From positions 1 to 62,393 of the forward strand of contig JAJXXW010000004.1 in the NCBI GenBank assembly GCA_021780905.1: a DNA stretch of 62,393 bases, in the 5' to 3' direction. The notes under the pieces were generated by a model. The model was given only the letters and a program-made list of their open reading frames with translations, was not told where the DNA came from and did not search any database. The position numbers and the translations under genes were made by a program. Of this stretch, positions 24,619-33,840 are shown one piece after another (position 1 is the stretch's first letter; every line of letters begins with the position of its first letter). The stretch is from a bacterium (GTDB lineage: Bacteria; Verrucomicrobiota; Verrucomicrobiia; Limisphaerales; UBA11358).

Positions 24619-26028
24619 TCAATTTTTAGACAATGGAAGTTCGACGTGAAAACAACTGCCAGCGCCCGGCGCGCTGCGCACCTTCACCTCCGCGCCGTGG
24701 GCGGTGCAGATGGATTTGACGATGGACAGGCCCAGACCCGCGCTCTCGGCATCGGCGGAGCGCGCCGGGTCAACGCGGTAAAACCGCTCGAAGATGTGGG
24801 GCAGCGCTGCGGAGGGAATGCCGATGCCGGTGTCCTCCACTTCCAGCACGGCGTGGCCGTTGACGGGGAACACGCGCAGGTGGATCGCCCCCTTGGCGGG
24901 CGTGTATTTGATGGCGTTGTCGAGCAGGTTCACCACCACCTGTTTGAGCCGCACGCGATTGCCCTCCACCGGGGCTGGCTGGCTGGCTTCGCAGGAAATG
25001 GAAATACCCTTGTCCTCGGCCAGCAGGTTCATCTGCTCGGAAGTGGTCCGGGCGAGTTCCGTCAAATCAAACCGGGTCCATTCGGTTTGCGCCTCGCCGG
25101 CGTCCAGCCGCGAGAGCGTGAACAATTGCTCCACGATCTTGCCCAGATGCACGACCTCCTCCATCATGCTGCCGGCGCGGTCGCGCAATTCCGCATCGAG
25201 CCGGACGTCCCCGGCGAAATTTTCCAGCTCGCCGCGCAGAATCGTCAGCGGCGTGCGCAAGTCATGCGAGGCATCGGCCACAAAGCGCTTGGAGTTTTGA
25301 AACCCGTCGTCCAGCCGCGCAATCATGCGGTTGAGCGAAACCGACAGCCGCTCCAGTTCATCGCCGGTGCGCGCGACCGGCAGCCGTTCGCTCAAGTTGT
25401 GCTGCGTGATGCGTTCGGCGGCGCGCGTGATCTGGGCCACCGGCGTCAAGGCGCGCCGCACCAGGAAATAGCCACCCACGGTGGTGATGATGACGGCCAG
25501 CGGCAGGCCCAGGGAAAGCTGCAAAAACAGGTGGTTGAGCATCGTTTCCACCGGATCGAGCAGCGCGCCAAACTCCACGAGGTAATCCGGATTGCCGGAC
25601 GATTTGAAATTCAGCGCGGCGATGAGCAGGGTGTTGCCGCCCGACAATTTCAGCTTGTGCGAGAACTCCGATTTGGGCGACGGCGGAAAAAGCGGAACTT
25701 CCGCCGGATCGAAACTGCCGTCCTTGGGCGCGTCAGAAACGTAAACCAATGTGCCATCGGCGCGGGTGATGCGGATGAACCGGTCGTTGATTTGCGGCGC
25801 AAACCAGTCTTTCGTCTGACTGGCGACATACGGCTCGCCGGTTTGCTTGACGTGAATGAGCAGCGTATTGGCAATCTGGCGCGTGCGGCGGGACTGCGAC
25901 TGGAGCAGGTCGTTTTCCAGGAAACGCCGGAGGTCGAGATAGAGCGACGCCGACAACAGCAGGAAAATGCCGGCGAGCAAACCGGCATACCAGGCGACGA
26001 GCCGGAAACTGATGGAGCGGGTGTTCAT
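24619..26028 (-). CDS. Sensor histidine kinase
   Basis: The product has 469 residues. TM1 (about 10-30), a periplasmic sensor domain, TM2 (about 170-190), HAMP (RRALTPVAQITRAAERI), HisKA with VADASHDLRTPLTILRGELE (His near 258) and HATPase_c with VVNLLDNAIKYTPAKG, VEDTGIGIP and SAGLGLSIVKSI. It overlaps the response regulator by ATGA. The pair lies first in the operon and probably controls the pump genes, as with CusSR-type systems. Confidence 0.94.
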   Translation of the reverse strand: MNTRSISFRLVAWYAGLLAGIFLLLSASLYLDLRRFLENDLLQSQSRRTRQIANTLLIHVKQTGEPYVASQTKDWFAPQINDRFIRITRADGTLVYVSDAPKDGSFDPAEVPLFPPSPKSEFSHKLKLSGGNTLLIAALNFKSSGNPDYLVEFGALLDPVETMLNHLFLQLSLGLPLAVIITTVGGYFLVRRALTPVAQITRAAERITQHNLSERLPVARTGDELERLSVSLNRMIARLDDGFQNSKRFVADASHDLRTPLTILRGELENFAGDVRLDAELRDRAGSMMEEVVHLGKIVEQLFTLSRLDAGEAQTEWTRFDLTELARTTSEQMNLLAEDKGISISCEASQPAPVEGNRVRLKQVVVNLLDNAIKYTPAKGAIHLRVFPVNGHAVLEVEDTGIGIPSAALPHIFERFYRVDPARSADAESAGLGLSIVKSICTAHGAEVKVRSAPGAGSCFHVELPLSKN

Positions 26029-26705
26029 GTTTGCGTCCCGTCGCTCAAACTGTAGCCAACGCCGCGCACGGTGCGAAGCAGTTTTACGGGAAACGCGTCG
26101 TCCACTTTTTCCCGGAGGTGGCGGACATAAACGTCCACGATGTTGGTCAGCCCCTCAAAGCTCTGATCCCAGACGTGCTCGATGATCATCGTGCGGGAAA
26201 AAACGCGGTTCGGCTGCGTGGCCAGATATTCGAGCAGCGCGTATTCCTTGGCCGTGAGTTCAATGCGTTTGCCGGCGCGCTTCACGTTTTGGGAAAGCCG
26301 GTCGATTTCCAGATCCGCCACCCGCAGCACGCTGGCCCGGCTGACCGGCCCGCGCCGCAGCAGCGCCTTCACCCGCACGAGCAGCTCCGCAAAGGCAAAA
26401 GGCTTGGTCAGATAATCGTCGGCACCCGACTCAAAATTTTTCAACTTGTCAGCCATCCCATCGCGGGCGGTGAGAATCAAAACCGGCACCTGCTGGTTTT
26501 TGCGGCGCACCCGTTCAAGAATCTCCGTGCCGCTTAATCCGGGCAGCATCAGATCCAGGATGAGCAGGTCGTAGTTATAGGTATTGGCCGTCTCCCAGCC
26601 ACTCTGACCGTCATGGCAGACATCCACGGCGAAACGCTCCGCCTTGAGGCCGCGCACAATGATGTCGGCCACTTTCTTTTCGTCTTCCACGAGTAAAATC
26701 CGCAT
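26025..26705 (-). CDS. OmpR/PhoB-family response regulator
   Basis: Started at ATG 26705 (MRILLVEDEKKVADIIVRG), the protein has 226 residues. The receiver has acidic D8/E9-type residues, phospho-Asp in LLILDLMLPGLSG (about 51), VLILTARDG and the conserved Lys in DDYLTKPF. The C-terminal winged helix has LTAKEYALLEYLATQPNRVFSRTMI and VYVRHLREKVD. The earlier in-frame start at 26759 adds a non-conserved extension. It probably activates its own operon. Confidence 0.94.
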   Translation of the reverse strand: MRILLVEDEKKVADIIVRGLKAERFAVDVCHDGQSGWETANTYNYDLLILDLMLPGLSGTEILERVRRKNQQVPVLILTARDGMADKLKNFESGADDYLTKPFAFAELLVRVKALLRRGPVSRASVLRVADLEIDRLSQNVKRAGKRIELTAKEYALLEYLATQPNRVFSRTMIIEHVWDQSFEGLTNIVDVYVRHLREKVDDAFPVKLLRTVRGVGYSLSDGTQT

Positions 26706-26896
26706 AGGCTTTCCAGTTTCGACAACGGAATAGACCATATAATGATTAAAAGCACGCAAACGCCCAATTAAAATTTATTCAGAAAGCCGCCGGCGATGGT
26801 CGCGGAAATAACCTGCAGCCGTGGTTTGGCTGATTTTAAATTGAAAGTCCGGCTTGACTCGGTTGGCCCCGCCGTGCTGGCCGGGAAGCACTCGGC

Positions 26897-29455
26897 TCAC
26901 CGGTGACCGCCGCCGCCCCAACCGCCACCCCCGCCCCCGGCATGGCCGCCGCCGCTCCAGCCGCCGCCACCACTGCTCCCTCCGCTTCCTCCGCTCCAGC
27001 CGCCGCTCCCGCCGCTCCAGCCGCCGGCGTGGCCACCGCCACCGCCACCGCCACCGCCGCCGGAATTTCCGCTGCCGTGGAAGAAATTGCCCATGCTATG
27101 AAACCAGCCTCCGCCACGGGACTGGGCTTGGGACGGCTGAACATTAAACGCACCACCGCCGCGCCAGTTGCCCCCCAGATTATTTTGGAAACCACGATTC
27201 ACGCTGCCATACTTCGGCGCATTTAAAACCCGGTTCTGGAACGCACCGCCAGACCATTCCGACCGGGCTGCCGGCCCGGTGGCGGCTGGATGCACCGCAC
27301 TTGCCGGTGCGCTCCAATCGGCGGCGTTCGCCGGTCCGCGACGAACGTATGAACCAAAGCTGTGGTTTTGCCCGTAACCCGTGGGGCGCCCCAGATTCCA
27401 AGTGCTGCCACTGACGTTTTGCACCCGCGCCCGCTGACCGGCGGCAAGCTGGCCAGTCCGTGAATTGTAAGCCTGGCCGAAGGCTCCGGCCCAACCATGC
27501 ACGGAGGAATGATTCAAATCAGAGCCGGTGAAACGATTGCCGCCCAAGTGACCGTCAGGGTGATAGATATTCGCGCCGGTATTAGCCCATCCGCCGTAAC
27601 CGCCATCGCCGAATCGTCTGTATCCGCCACCATTCCACCCACCCTGGCCATGCTCCCAACGGTCATAGCCCTGGTTCCAACCGCCGTAATCATGAGCCCA
27701 ACCACAATAACCGCCCCACCACGGCGATGGCGGATAGCAACCGCCTAAAGCGAAACCGCCGCAGCCCCAGCCGAATCCGCAGCCGAAACCCCAGCCCCAC
27801 CACGGCGTCCAGCAGGCGTCAAAGCCGCAACCATAAGTGATCGGCGGACCATACCACACCGACCCGATCCACGGATTGTAGTCGTAGCCGGTGCCATAAA
27901 CGACCGTTCCGTCATTCGCTACTTCCGTGCCCATGTAACCGGGGGTGTAACCCTCGTAAACCACGGTTGGCGTCGCGTCATAGATTTGAACATAAGTGAG
28001 GTAATGCAAGGGCGAGGTCGGCGGGATGGTATAGATGACGGCCGGCACGGAGGTCGCCGCCTGCCACGGACCGCTGGCCGAGGTGGAAACATACCAGACG
28101 CCATTCTGGCAGGAATACCACGTTTGCGGATCCACCTCGATGATCGGCGTGGCGCTGTTTTGGACATAGTGCAGTGGCGTGCCGTCAATCGGTGCCAGTT
28201 GCAGGGCACCGTCCAGTGCCGGAGCCGGCATCTGGGTGGAGCGCGCCACCGCCGTGCTTTGCGGAATGCTGTTGGCGATGAGCGCCTCTTCCGCCTGCGC
28301 CGTGCCCGGCACGCTGGCCTTCACATTTTCCTTGGGGCTGTTGTCGGGAATGTTCGCAAAGTCTTTTGGCAGTTCGGTGCCCGAAACAAATTGCCACGGA
28401 CCGGTCAACGCCGCCGCGCGATACCAGCGACCCGCAATCAAAATGTAATTCTGCTGGTCCGTCAGCAGTTTGAACACATTGCCGGACGTGTTGGCGGCAT
28501 AGAGCAGGTCCGTGCCGGGAATGGCGGCATACTCCGGTGCCCCGTTGAAAGTGATCAGTTCGCTGGGCCGGGTGGCCACATAAATGTCCGGCGCGGGCGC
28601 CGCGCCCAGCGACGGTTCTTTCTGTGTGACCGGATCCGGCGAGCCGGACATCAAATCCACCTGCCCGGAATCCCCGGCGGCTTTCAAGGCCGTGTCGGCT
28701 CCGGCCGGCGGCAGGCTGGCCACCGTCCACGGTCCGTCCAGCGCCGTCGCTTGGAGATATCCATCATAAAGATGCAGATAATAACGACCGTCCAGGTCTT
28801 TCAGCAGCAGCATACGGGTGTTGATCGCCCGCAGCAAACTCGTGCCCGTCACGGGCCGCCAGGCGGGCGGGCCATCCACATAGACGAGCACGGCGGGCCG
28901 CGTGGCCACGATGATTTTCGGCGGCATATTATTGAGCGGCTCCGTTTTCACCGGGACCGAAAGGGTCAGGCTGCTTTCCAAATGATCCAGCGGCACCGGT
29001 GGCGCATTCTTGGAATAGTGGATCAGGACCGACACGAGGTAATCTTGCGCCGGATCATGCGAGGCCGGGAAATTCGACCGGGTGAGCTTGAAGTCCGCCA
29101 GCGTGGCGGTGCGCGCCGTTTTGTCCACGAGCGTAATGGCATTGAACGAGATCACGCCATAGGCTGGCTGGGACTGGCCGGGCGACTGGATCGCCACCGC
29201 ACTGCGGGCGACCAGCAGGTGGCCATCCCAGGAATCGCACTGTGGTTCAAAAATTGTATAGCGGGTGCCGGCGTCGGTAAAGGTCATGGGCCAGGAATCG
29301 TCCGCTGTGGCCCGGGGCGTTGCGGGCAGCCCGTCCACGGTGGCGGCGGGGCCGGAATTGGCCGCACCGGTGGTTTGGGCGTCAACTCGCTGGGCACAGC
29401 AAAGCCAGTGGGCGGCGGCTCCCATCATCAGGATCGGGATAATTGTGTTTTTCAT
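26897..29455 (-). CDS. Large secreted Gly/Trp-rich protein with three internal repeats
   Basis: 852 residues with a signal peptide. Residues about 170-500 hold three related modules: IIVATRPAVLVYVDGPPAW, IYVATRPSELITFNGAPEY and a weaker GALQLAPIDGTPLHYV copy, each ending near a WY-x(n)-GPW element (LDGPWTVAS, LTGPWQFVS, ASGPWQAAT). Residues about 530-640 are rich in Gly, Trp, Tyr and Cys (WWGWGFGCGFGWGCGG). The last 50 residues are almost only Gly, Ser and Trp (GGWSGGSGG repeats). Similar proteins are sometimes labelled carbohydrate-binding family V/XII, but no catalytic domain is visible. It may be a surface or matrix protein. Function unknown. Confidence 0.75.
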   Translation of the reverse strand: MKNTIIPILMMGAAAHWLCCAQRVDAQTTGAANSGPAATVDGLPATPRATADDSWPMTFTDAGTRYTIFEPQCDSWDGHLLVARSAVAIQSPGQSQPAYGVISFNAITLVDKTARTATLADFKLTRSNFPASHDPAQDYLVSVLIHYSKNAPPVPLDHLESSLTLSVPVKTEPLNNMPPKIIVATRPAVLVYVDGPPAWRPVTGTSLLRAINTRMLLLKDLDGRYYLHLYDGYLQATALDGPWTVASLPPAGADTALKAAGDSGQVDLMSGSPDPVTQKEPSLGAAPAPDIYVATRPSELITFNGAPEYAAIPGTDLLYAANTSGNVFKLLTDQQNYILIAGRWYRAAALTGPWQFVSGTELPKDFANIPDNSPKENVKASVPGTAQAEEALIANSIPQSTAVARSTQMPAPALDGALQLAPIDGTPLHYVQNSATPIIEVDPQTWYSCQNGVWYVSTSASGPWQAATSVPAVIYTIPPTSPLHYLTYVQIYDATPTVVYEGYTPGYMGTEVANDGTVVYGTGYDYNPWIGSVWYGPPITYGCGFDACWTPWWGWGFGCGFGWGCGGFALGGCYPPSPWWGGYCGWAHDYGGWNQGYDRWEHGQGGWNGGGYRRFGDGGYGGWANTGANIYHPDGHLGGNRFTGSDLNHSSVHGWAGAFGQAYNSRTGQLAAGQRARVQNVSGSTWNLGRPTGYGQNHSFGSYVRRGPANAADWSAPASAVHPAATGPAARSEWSGGAFQNRVLNAPKYGSVNRGFQNNLGGNWRGGGAFNVQPSQAQSRGGGWFHSMGNFFHGSGNSGGGGGGGGGGHAGGWSGGSGGWSGGSGGSSGGGGWSGGGHAGGGGGGWGGGGHR

Positions 29456-29543
29456 AATTTTGTCCTCCGTAACCCGCCCGGATCACTTCCGCCGGGACAT
29501 TGGTGATCCAGCCGGGCAAAATGGTTTTGGCCAGGGTTTAAGT

Positions 29544-29945
29544 TCATCGGTTTATAAAAGCAACACCGACAATGAGCCGGTCCGAGTATTCGCTAGGCTC
29601 CGGACCGAAGCAGTCAACATAGGTCACGGGATAAATATGAGTCCGGTCGGAGGCAATAAACACCCCGGTGGCACCCAGGTGCGCGGCCCCGGCCTTCAAT
29701 TTGGCCTCCAGTATTTGCCGCGACGGATTGCCACTCACCGTCAGGATGACTTCTCCGAGCAATTCTTTGGGCTGTTTGGGTTCTGCCGGGAAAATCTGGA
29801 CGGCTGCGGGACTGGTCGCGGCCAACTGCGGCGACCCCAGATACGCATGCGTGTTTTCTGACACACTGGCGCACCCGGTCAAAATCAAGGCCGCCACAAC
29901 CGGCACGCCACCGAACAAGATCCGTCTGGTCAATCTGATTTTCAT
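29544..29945 (-). CDS. Small predicted lipoprotein
   Basis: From ATG 29945 the product is 133 residues. It begins MKIRLTRRILFGG and has a lipobox LILTGC, so it is probably lipid-anchored. The mature part (LLGEVILTVSGNPSRQILEA, LGATGVFIASDRTH) resembles small outer-membrane-associated alpha-beta domains (DUF-type, e.g. YedA/LbtU-like are not supported). No family is assigned. The same strand as the Gly-rich gene, 88 bp upstream of it, suggests they may be cotranscribed. Confidence 0.7.
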   Translation of the reverse strand: MKIRLTRRILFGGVPVVAALILTGCASVSENTHAYLGSPQLAATSPAAVQIFPAEPKQPKELLGEVILTVSGNPSRQILEAKLKAGAAHLGATGVFIASDRTHIYPVTYVDCFGPEPSEYSDRLIVGVAFINR

Positions 29946-30191
29946 ACGTTTGCCGTTGTCTTCGACGCTTCCGTCGTTTCCCACGTTCATGCCAATTTGT
30001 CTATAATTTTGGACGGAATCAACATTACTCGCAGATGAACGCACCATTAATCCCCGGTCACGAACGCGGGGCAGGCCGGGTGCCCGGATCATGTCCGGCC
30101 CGGCTTGGCCGGGCGCAACCGGATTCCGCTTTTTTAATCGTGGGTTAAGAGCTTTTTAATCTTCGGCACGTCTGCTCTAGTTGACGGAGAG

Positions 30192-30300
30192 GTGTGAAAA
30201 GCCGCCGGTTCCGTCAAGCCCAAGCGGCCTTTTCAAGACGCTGCGGGCAAAAGCCCGCCGCCGTTCGAGGACGGATGATGGAAATTCTCCATCCGCCTGA
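30192..30300 (+). other. Structured leader before the lipoprotein gene
   Basis: The bases upstream of the 30332 gene contain an imperfect hairpin (GAAAAGCCGC at 30197 with GCGGCCTTTTC) and a perfect stem GCGGGC-AAAA-GCCCGC just after it. No known riboswitch core was recognised. It could be a leader structure or part of a palindromic repeat. Confidence 0.3.
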
Positions 30301-30331
30301 CACCGCTCCTGAAATGAAAGGATCAAGCGTT

Positions 30332-30820
30332 ATGAAAAGTGTCAATATTCTTCTCGGCACCGGTTTGATTTCGCTGCTGGCCGGATGTGCCAACACGGCG
30401 GTCACGGTGGCGCCGGTCGGGCCAAATCCATTCGGCCGCGAGCAGGTGACGGCCAACGGCGGACTGGAGGTTTTCTCCAGCCTGGTTGGCCGCACCGAGG
30501 GCAATAATCCCACCTGGTATCAGCACAGCGGCTATGACATCTATGATGCACACGGGCGGCTGTTGCAGTATGTGGGCAATACCATCGGCCGTTATGCGCA
30601 GGCACCCCGGCGGGTGGTTCTGCCCGCCGGAAATTATCGCGTGCGGGCGCATGCCAGCGACTACTTATGGGTGGACGTGCCGGTGACCATTGAACCCGGG
30701 CGGACGACCAAAATCCACTTGGACGACCAATGGCAGGGTCCTGACACCGTGTCAAACCAGGCCTTGGTCAGACTCCCCGATGGCGATCCCGTGGGCTGGC
30801 AGGGTTCCCTTGCCAAATAG
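30332..30820 (+). CDS. Predicted lipoprotein
   Basis: The start at 30332 is preceded by AAAGGA at a good distance; 30314 is an alternative in frame. The product has 162 residues with lipobox SLLAGC. The mature domain (GYDIYDAHGRLLQYVGN, VVLPAGNYRVRAHASDYLWVDVPVTIEPGRTTKIHLD) has the beta-sandwich pattern of carboxypeptidase-regulatory/PEGA-like domains. Cell-envelope location is likely. Role unknown. Confidence 0.72.
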   Translation: MKSVNILLGTGLISLLAGCANTAVTVAPVGPNPFGREQVTANGGLEVFSSLVGRTEGNNPTWYQHSGYDIYDAHGRLLQYVGNTIGRYAQAPRRVVLPAGNYRVRAHASDYLWVDVPVTIEPGRTTKIHLDDQWQGPDTVSNQALVRLPDGDPVGWQGSLAK

Positions 30821-30985
30821 AAACCCGGTTGCGTTCCGGGTCCGTTCGCCCGGCTGATTCTGGCTGGCGGAGCCATCGGACGGATCCGCCGTGCGGAAAT
30901 CACCCGGGGCGACCGCGACAAAGCCAAGTCCGGCGTTCCCGCGCGAACAATCTCTGCTCGTCAAAACCGTCGTTCCACGCTAGTT

Positions 30986-32818
30986 ATGGGTGTGCTGCGG
31001 CGCATTTACAGTTCCTGGGCAACCCGGTGGCGGAATTTCTTCCGCCATCACTGGCAGGCCGCGCTGCTTTGGCGCGAGAAGCTCGTCTTCAAGGAAGAAG
31101 CCTTTCATCTCCTGCTCGCCGCGTTGGTCGGCGTCATCGGCGGATTGGTGAACCTGTTCTTTTTCTACGCCGGCGAAACCGTGCAGCGGCTGTTTCTACC
31201 GCAGCCCGTGGACCCGGTTCAGGCCGCTGAAATGTTTGCGCCGTGGCAGCGGCTTGCCGTGCCCACGCTCGGCGGATTGGCGGCCGGGCTGATTTTATAT
31301 TGGGGCTTCCGGCTGGTCGGCCCGCAAGGTTCCAGCGACCTGCTCGAAGCGGTGGTCGCGGGCGACGGACGGTTGCCCTTCCGCACGGAATCCGTGAAGA
31401 CCGCCTCGGCGCTGGTGAGCATTGCCACCGGCGCGTCCATCGGGCGCGAAGGCGGCATCACGCAACTGTCCGCGACGCTCGCGTCCAAGCTCGGCCAGAT
31501 TGCCAGATGGCCGCCGTATCGGCTGCGGCTGCTGGTCGGCTGCGGCGCGGCGGCGGGGATTTCCGCGGCCTACAACGCGCCGATTGCCGGCGCGGTGTTC
31601 GCCGCGCTCATCGTGCTGGGCAATTTTTCCATGAACCTCTTCGCGCCGCTCGTCTGCGCGTCGGTGGTGGCCACGATGGTGTCGCGCAGCTTTTTCGGCA
31701 TCGAGCCGTGGTATCGGGTGCCGCCCTTTCCGCCGACGGCGCCGGCGGAACTGCCGTGGTTCATCCTCATGGGCATCCTGTGCGGCGGCGTGAGCGCGCT
31801 GTTCTTAAAATCTCTCCGCGCGGCCAAGGAAAATTTCAACCGGATCCGGCTTCCCATCCCCGCGCGGCTGGCGCTGGCCGGACTGGCGGTGGGCATCGTC
31901 GCGGCCATTGGTTTTCCCGGCGTGTGCGGCAACGGTTATTTTGTGACCAATGCGATTTTGCACGGCGATTACCCGGCCGCCACCGGCGGGTTCACGCAAT
32001 TGGGCGGGCTGTTCTTCGCCAAGCTGCTGGCCACGGCCATCACGGTCGGCGCGGGCACCGTCGGCGGCGTGTTCACGCCCACGATGTTTCTGGGCGCGGA
32101 TGCCGGCGCGCTGTTCGGCCTGACGCTGCATCATTTCGGCTGCGCGACCGGCGTGCCGACCGGCGCGTTCGCGCTCGTGGGCATGGGCGCGACCCTGGCG
32201 GGCACGACCCGGTCGCCGCTGCTGGCGATGATCATGGCATTTGAAATTTCGCTGGATTATTCGCTGATGCCGCCGCTGATGCTGGGCTGCGTGGTGGCCG
32301 TGCTGGTCGCGCGGCAGTTGCACCGCGAATCCGTTTATACCGAGCATTTGAAACTCAAGGGCCTGTCGTTGCTGCGGGAAAATGAACGCACCGGCGCGGC
32401 GTTGGACCAGACTGTCGGTGATTTGATGCAGCCGCCGGTGCCGCCGCTGCGCGAAACGGCTGCCCTCCGCGAAATCGCCGACCGGTTTCTGGCCAGCGCG
32501 AACAATTTTGTGCCCATCGTGGACGGCCGGCAGCGGCTTCTGGGCGTGGTCGCGCTGCAGGACTTGAAGGATTTTTTGCACGACAACCAGGATCTGGCCG
32601 GCGTGATCGCGCTGGATTTGATGCGGCCGCCGCCGCCTTGTCCGACGCCGGGCCAGCGCCTGCTCGACGCGCTGCCGTTGGTGCTGGCCAGCGAACTCCG
32701 CAACATTCCGGTCGTCAGCACGCCGGAGGAAAACCGGCTGGTCGGCTCGCTGTCCCGCGCCCAGATGCTCGCCATTTTCTCCGAGGCCATTGCGGAAAAG
32801 AGCCGGCCCGCCGGCTGA
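30986..32818 (+). CDS. ClC-family chloride channel/transporter with CBS domains
   Basis: The 610-residue protein has a voltage_CLC domain (about 35-440) and two CBS domains (about 460-600). Selectivity motifs: GPQGSSDLLEAV (in place of GSGIP), IGREGGITQ with the gating Glu, and AAYNAPIAGAVFA. FTPTMFLGADAGALFG is the third filter segment. CBS domains (VGDLMQPPVPPLRET and ALDLMRPPPPCPTP) usually sense adenine nucleotides. It carries chloride or related anions across the inner membrane. It is not obviously in an operon. Confidence 0.92.
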   Translation: MGVLRRIYSSWATRWRNFFRHHWQAALLWREKLVFKEEAFHLLLAALVGVIGGLVNLFFFYAGETVQRLFLPQPVDPVQAAEMFAPWQRLAVPTLGGLAAGLILYWGFRLVGPQGSSDLLEAVVAGDGRLPFRTESVKTASALVSIATGASIGREGGITQLSATLASKLGQIARWPPYRLRLLVGCGAAAGISAAYNAPIAGAVFAALIVLGNFSMNLFAPLVCASVVATMVSRSFFGIEPWYRVPPFPPTAPAELPWFILMGILCGGVSALFLKSLRAAKENFNRIRLPIPARLALAGLAVGIVAAIGFPGVCGNGYFVTNAILHGDYPAATGGFTQLGGLFFAKLLATAITVGAGTVGGVFTPTMFLGADAGALFGLTLHHFGCATGVPTGAFALVGMGATLAGTTRSPLLAMIMAFEISLDYSLMPPLMLGCVVAVLVARQLHRESVYTEHLKLKGLSLLRENERTGAALDQTVGDLMQPPVPPLRETAALREIADRFLASANNFVPIVDGRQRLLGVVALQDLKDFLHDNQDLAGVIALDLMRPPPPCPTPGQRLLDALPLVLASELRNIPVVSTPEENRLVGSLSRAQMLAIFSEAIAEKSRPAG

Positions 32819-33136
32819 ATTTTTCCCTTCGGCCTTTGGATTCAAGCCCTCAACCCGCTCCCGGCGGGCAGACCAGACAAGCGGCCGGGAGCGCGAAAAT
32901 TCCCAGCCACGCGAAATCGCCAAAGGCGATTGGCCTGCCCGTTTTGTGCGCCGGCGAAATCACAACGCGGCGGCACAGGCGGCCAAGGTTGCCGCCCCGT
33001 TCGCCATTGACAATTTAATCAGCCGTTCACGCGTTTTTAATTTTCGGCTGGTCTATTAACTCGGACGGAAAACCGCCGGGAGCGGCGACCGGTCCCGCCA
33101 GCGAAACAATCCTCCCGGCACAACTGAAAATTGCTT
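32819..33136. other. Intergenic stretch
   Basis: About 320 bases, GC-rich, without a plausible ORF. CACAACTGAAAATTGCTT lies just before the next gene, without a strong Shine-Dalgarno sequence. Nothing else recognised. Confidence 0.4.
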
Positions 33137-33472
33137 ATGCCAACATTGAAGAAACATCGGGGCCAGCCGGACAAGAATCTGGACAGCACCGCGCCGCCGT
33201 CCCGGCAGTCCCGGGAAGTGGACTTTGTGCTGGACTGTAACGGGGCGGAGCACGTTTATGTGTGCGGCGACTTCAACGGTTGGCAACCGACCAGCCTGCG
33301 CATGATCGGCAACCTGGAACTGGGCCTCTGGGAAAAGCGGCTGGTTTTGCCGCCGGGCCGCCACGAATACAAATTCGTCGTGGACGGGCAGTGGTGGCAT
33401 GATCCCGCCGCCCGCGAAAATGTGCTCAACCAGTTCGGCACCTTAAACTCGGTCGTGGAGGTGCCGTCTTGA
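33137..33472 (+). CDS. CBM48/AMPK1 glycogen-binding domain protein, copy 1
   Basis: A 111-residue protein that is essentially one CBM48 (AMPK-beta glycogen-binding) domain after a basic 30-residue tail. VDFVLDCNGAEHVYVCGDFNGW, ELGLWEKRLVLPPGRHEYKF and VVDGQWWHDP are the classic strands and sugar-binding Trp/Lys sites. In larger proteins this domain binds alpha-glucans or regulates kinases. Here it stands alone. The stop overlaps the start of the DUF2934 gene (TTGA). Confidence 0.86.
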   Translation: MPTLKKHRGQPDKNLDSTAPPSRQSREVDFVLDCNGAEHVYVCGDFNGWQPTSLRMIGNLELGLWEKRLVLPPGRHEYKFVVDGQWWHDPAARENVLNQFGTLNSVVEVPS

Positions 33473-33840
33473 AAGCCCCGGCCCAAACCACCCGGGCGCG
33501 GCCCGCCCGGGCCGCGCGCCAGGCAGATCCCTTGCCTTCGCCCGATGCATTCATCTTGGCCGAGCACCTCCGGGTGCAGCAGGAAATCGAGGCGCGCGCC
33601 CACCAGTTCTGGCTCGCCAAGGGCGGCGCGTCGAAAAGCGCGCTGAATGACTGGCTGGCGGCGGAAGCCGAGGTGTTGACGGAATTTGTGGGCCGCCGGG
33701 AATCCTTTTTGACGCGGCCTTTGGTTGCAAAGGCGTCACCGGCAAAAACCGGTCCGCGCCCCCTCTGGCTGCCGGAAATCCGCCTGCATCCGCAGGTCCG
33801 GTTCACGGTGCAACCGTTGGCCTGCCCATCCGGCCTATGA
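33469..33840 (+). CDS. DUF2934 domain protein
   Basis: TTG start at 33469 overlapping the previous stop; 123 residues. The segment EIEARAHQFWLAKGGASKSALNDWLAAEAEV is the short DUF2934 motif (two helices, R-x-H-x-LW and DW-x-AE). The tails are Pro/Arg-rich. DUF2934 proteins are often near glycogen or trehalose genes; their function is unknown. Its stop overlaps the next start by ATGA, so the three genes are probably translated together. Confidence 0.75.
   Translation: MKAPAQTTRARPARAARQADPLPSPDAFILAEHLRVQQEIEARAHQFWLAKGGASKSALNDWLAAEAEVLTEFVGRRESFLTRPLVAKASPAKTGPRPLWLPEIRLHPQVRFTVQPLACPSGL

Noticed and set aside
24607..26055. 482-codon plus-strand frame opposite the histidine kinase
   Set aside because: Shadow frame; no domain, and the minus strand has all kinase motifs.
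26900..27230. Low-complexity plus-strand frames rich in Ala/Thr/Pro opposite the Gly-rich tail
   Set aside because: They mirror the GGN-rich codons of the minus-strand gene.
27986..29506. 506-codon plus-strand frame opposite the Gly-rich protein gene
   Set aside because: Arg/Gly-rich shadow. The minus strand has a signal peptide and repeats.
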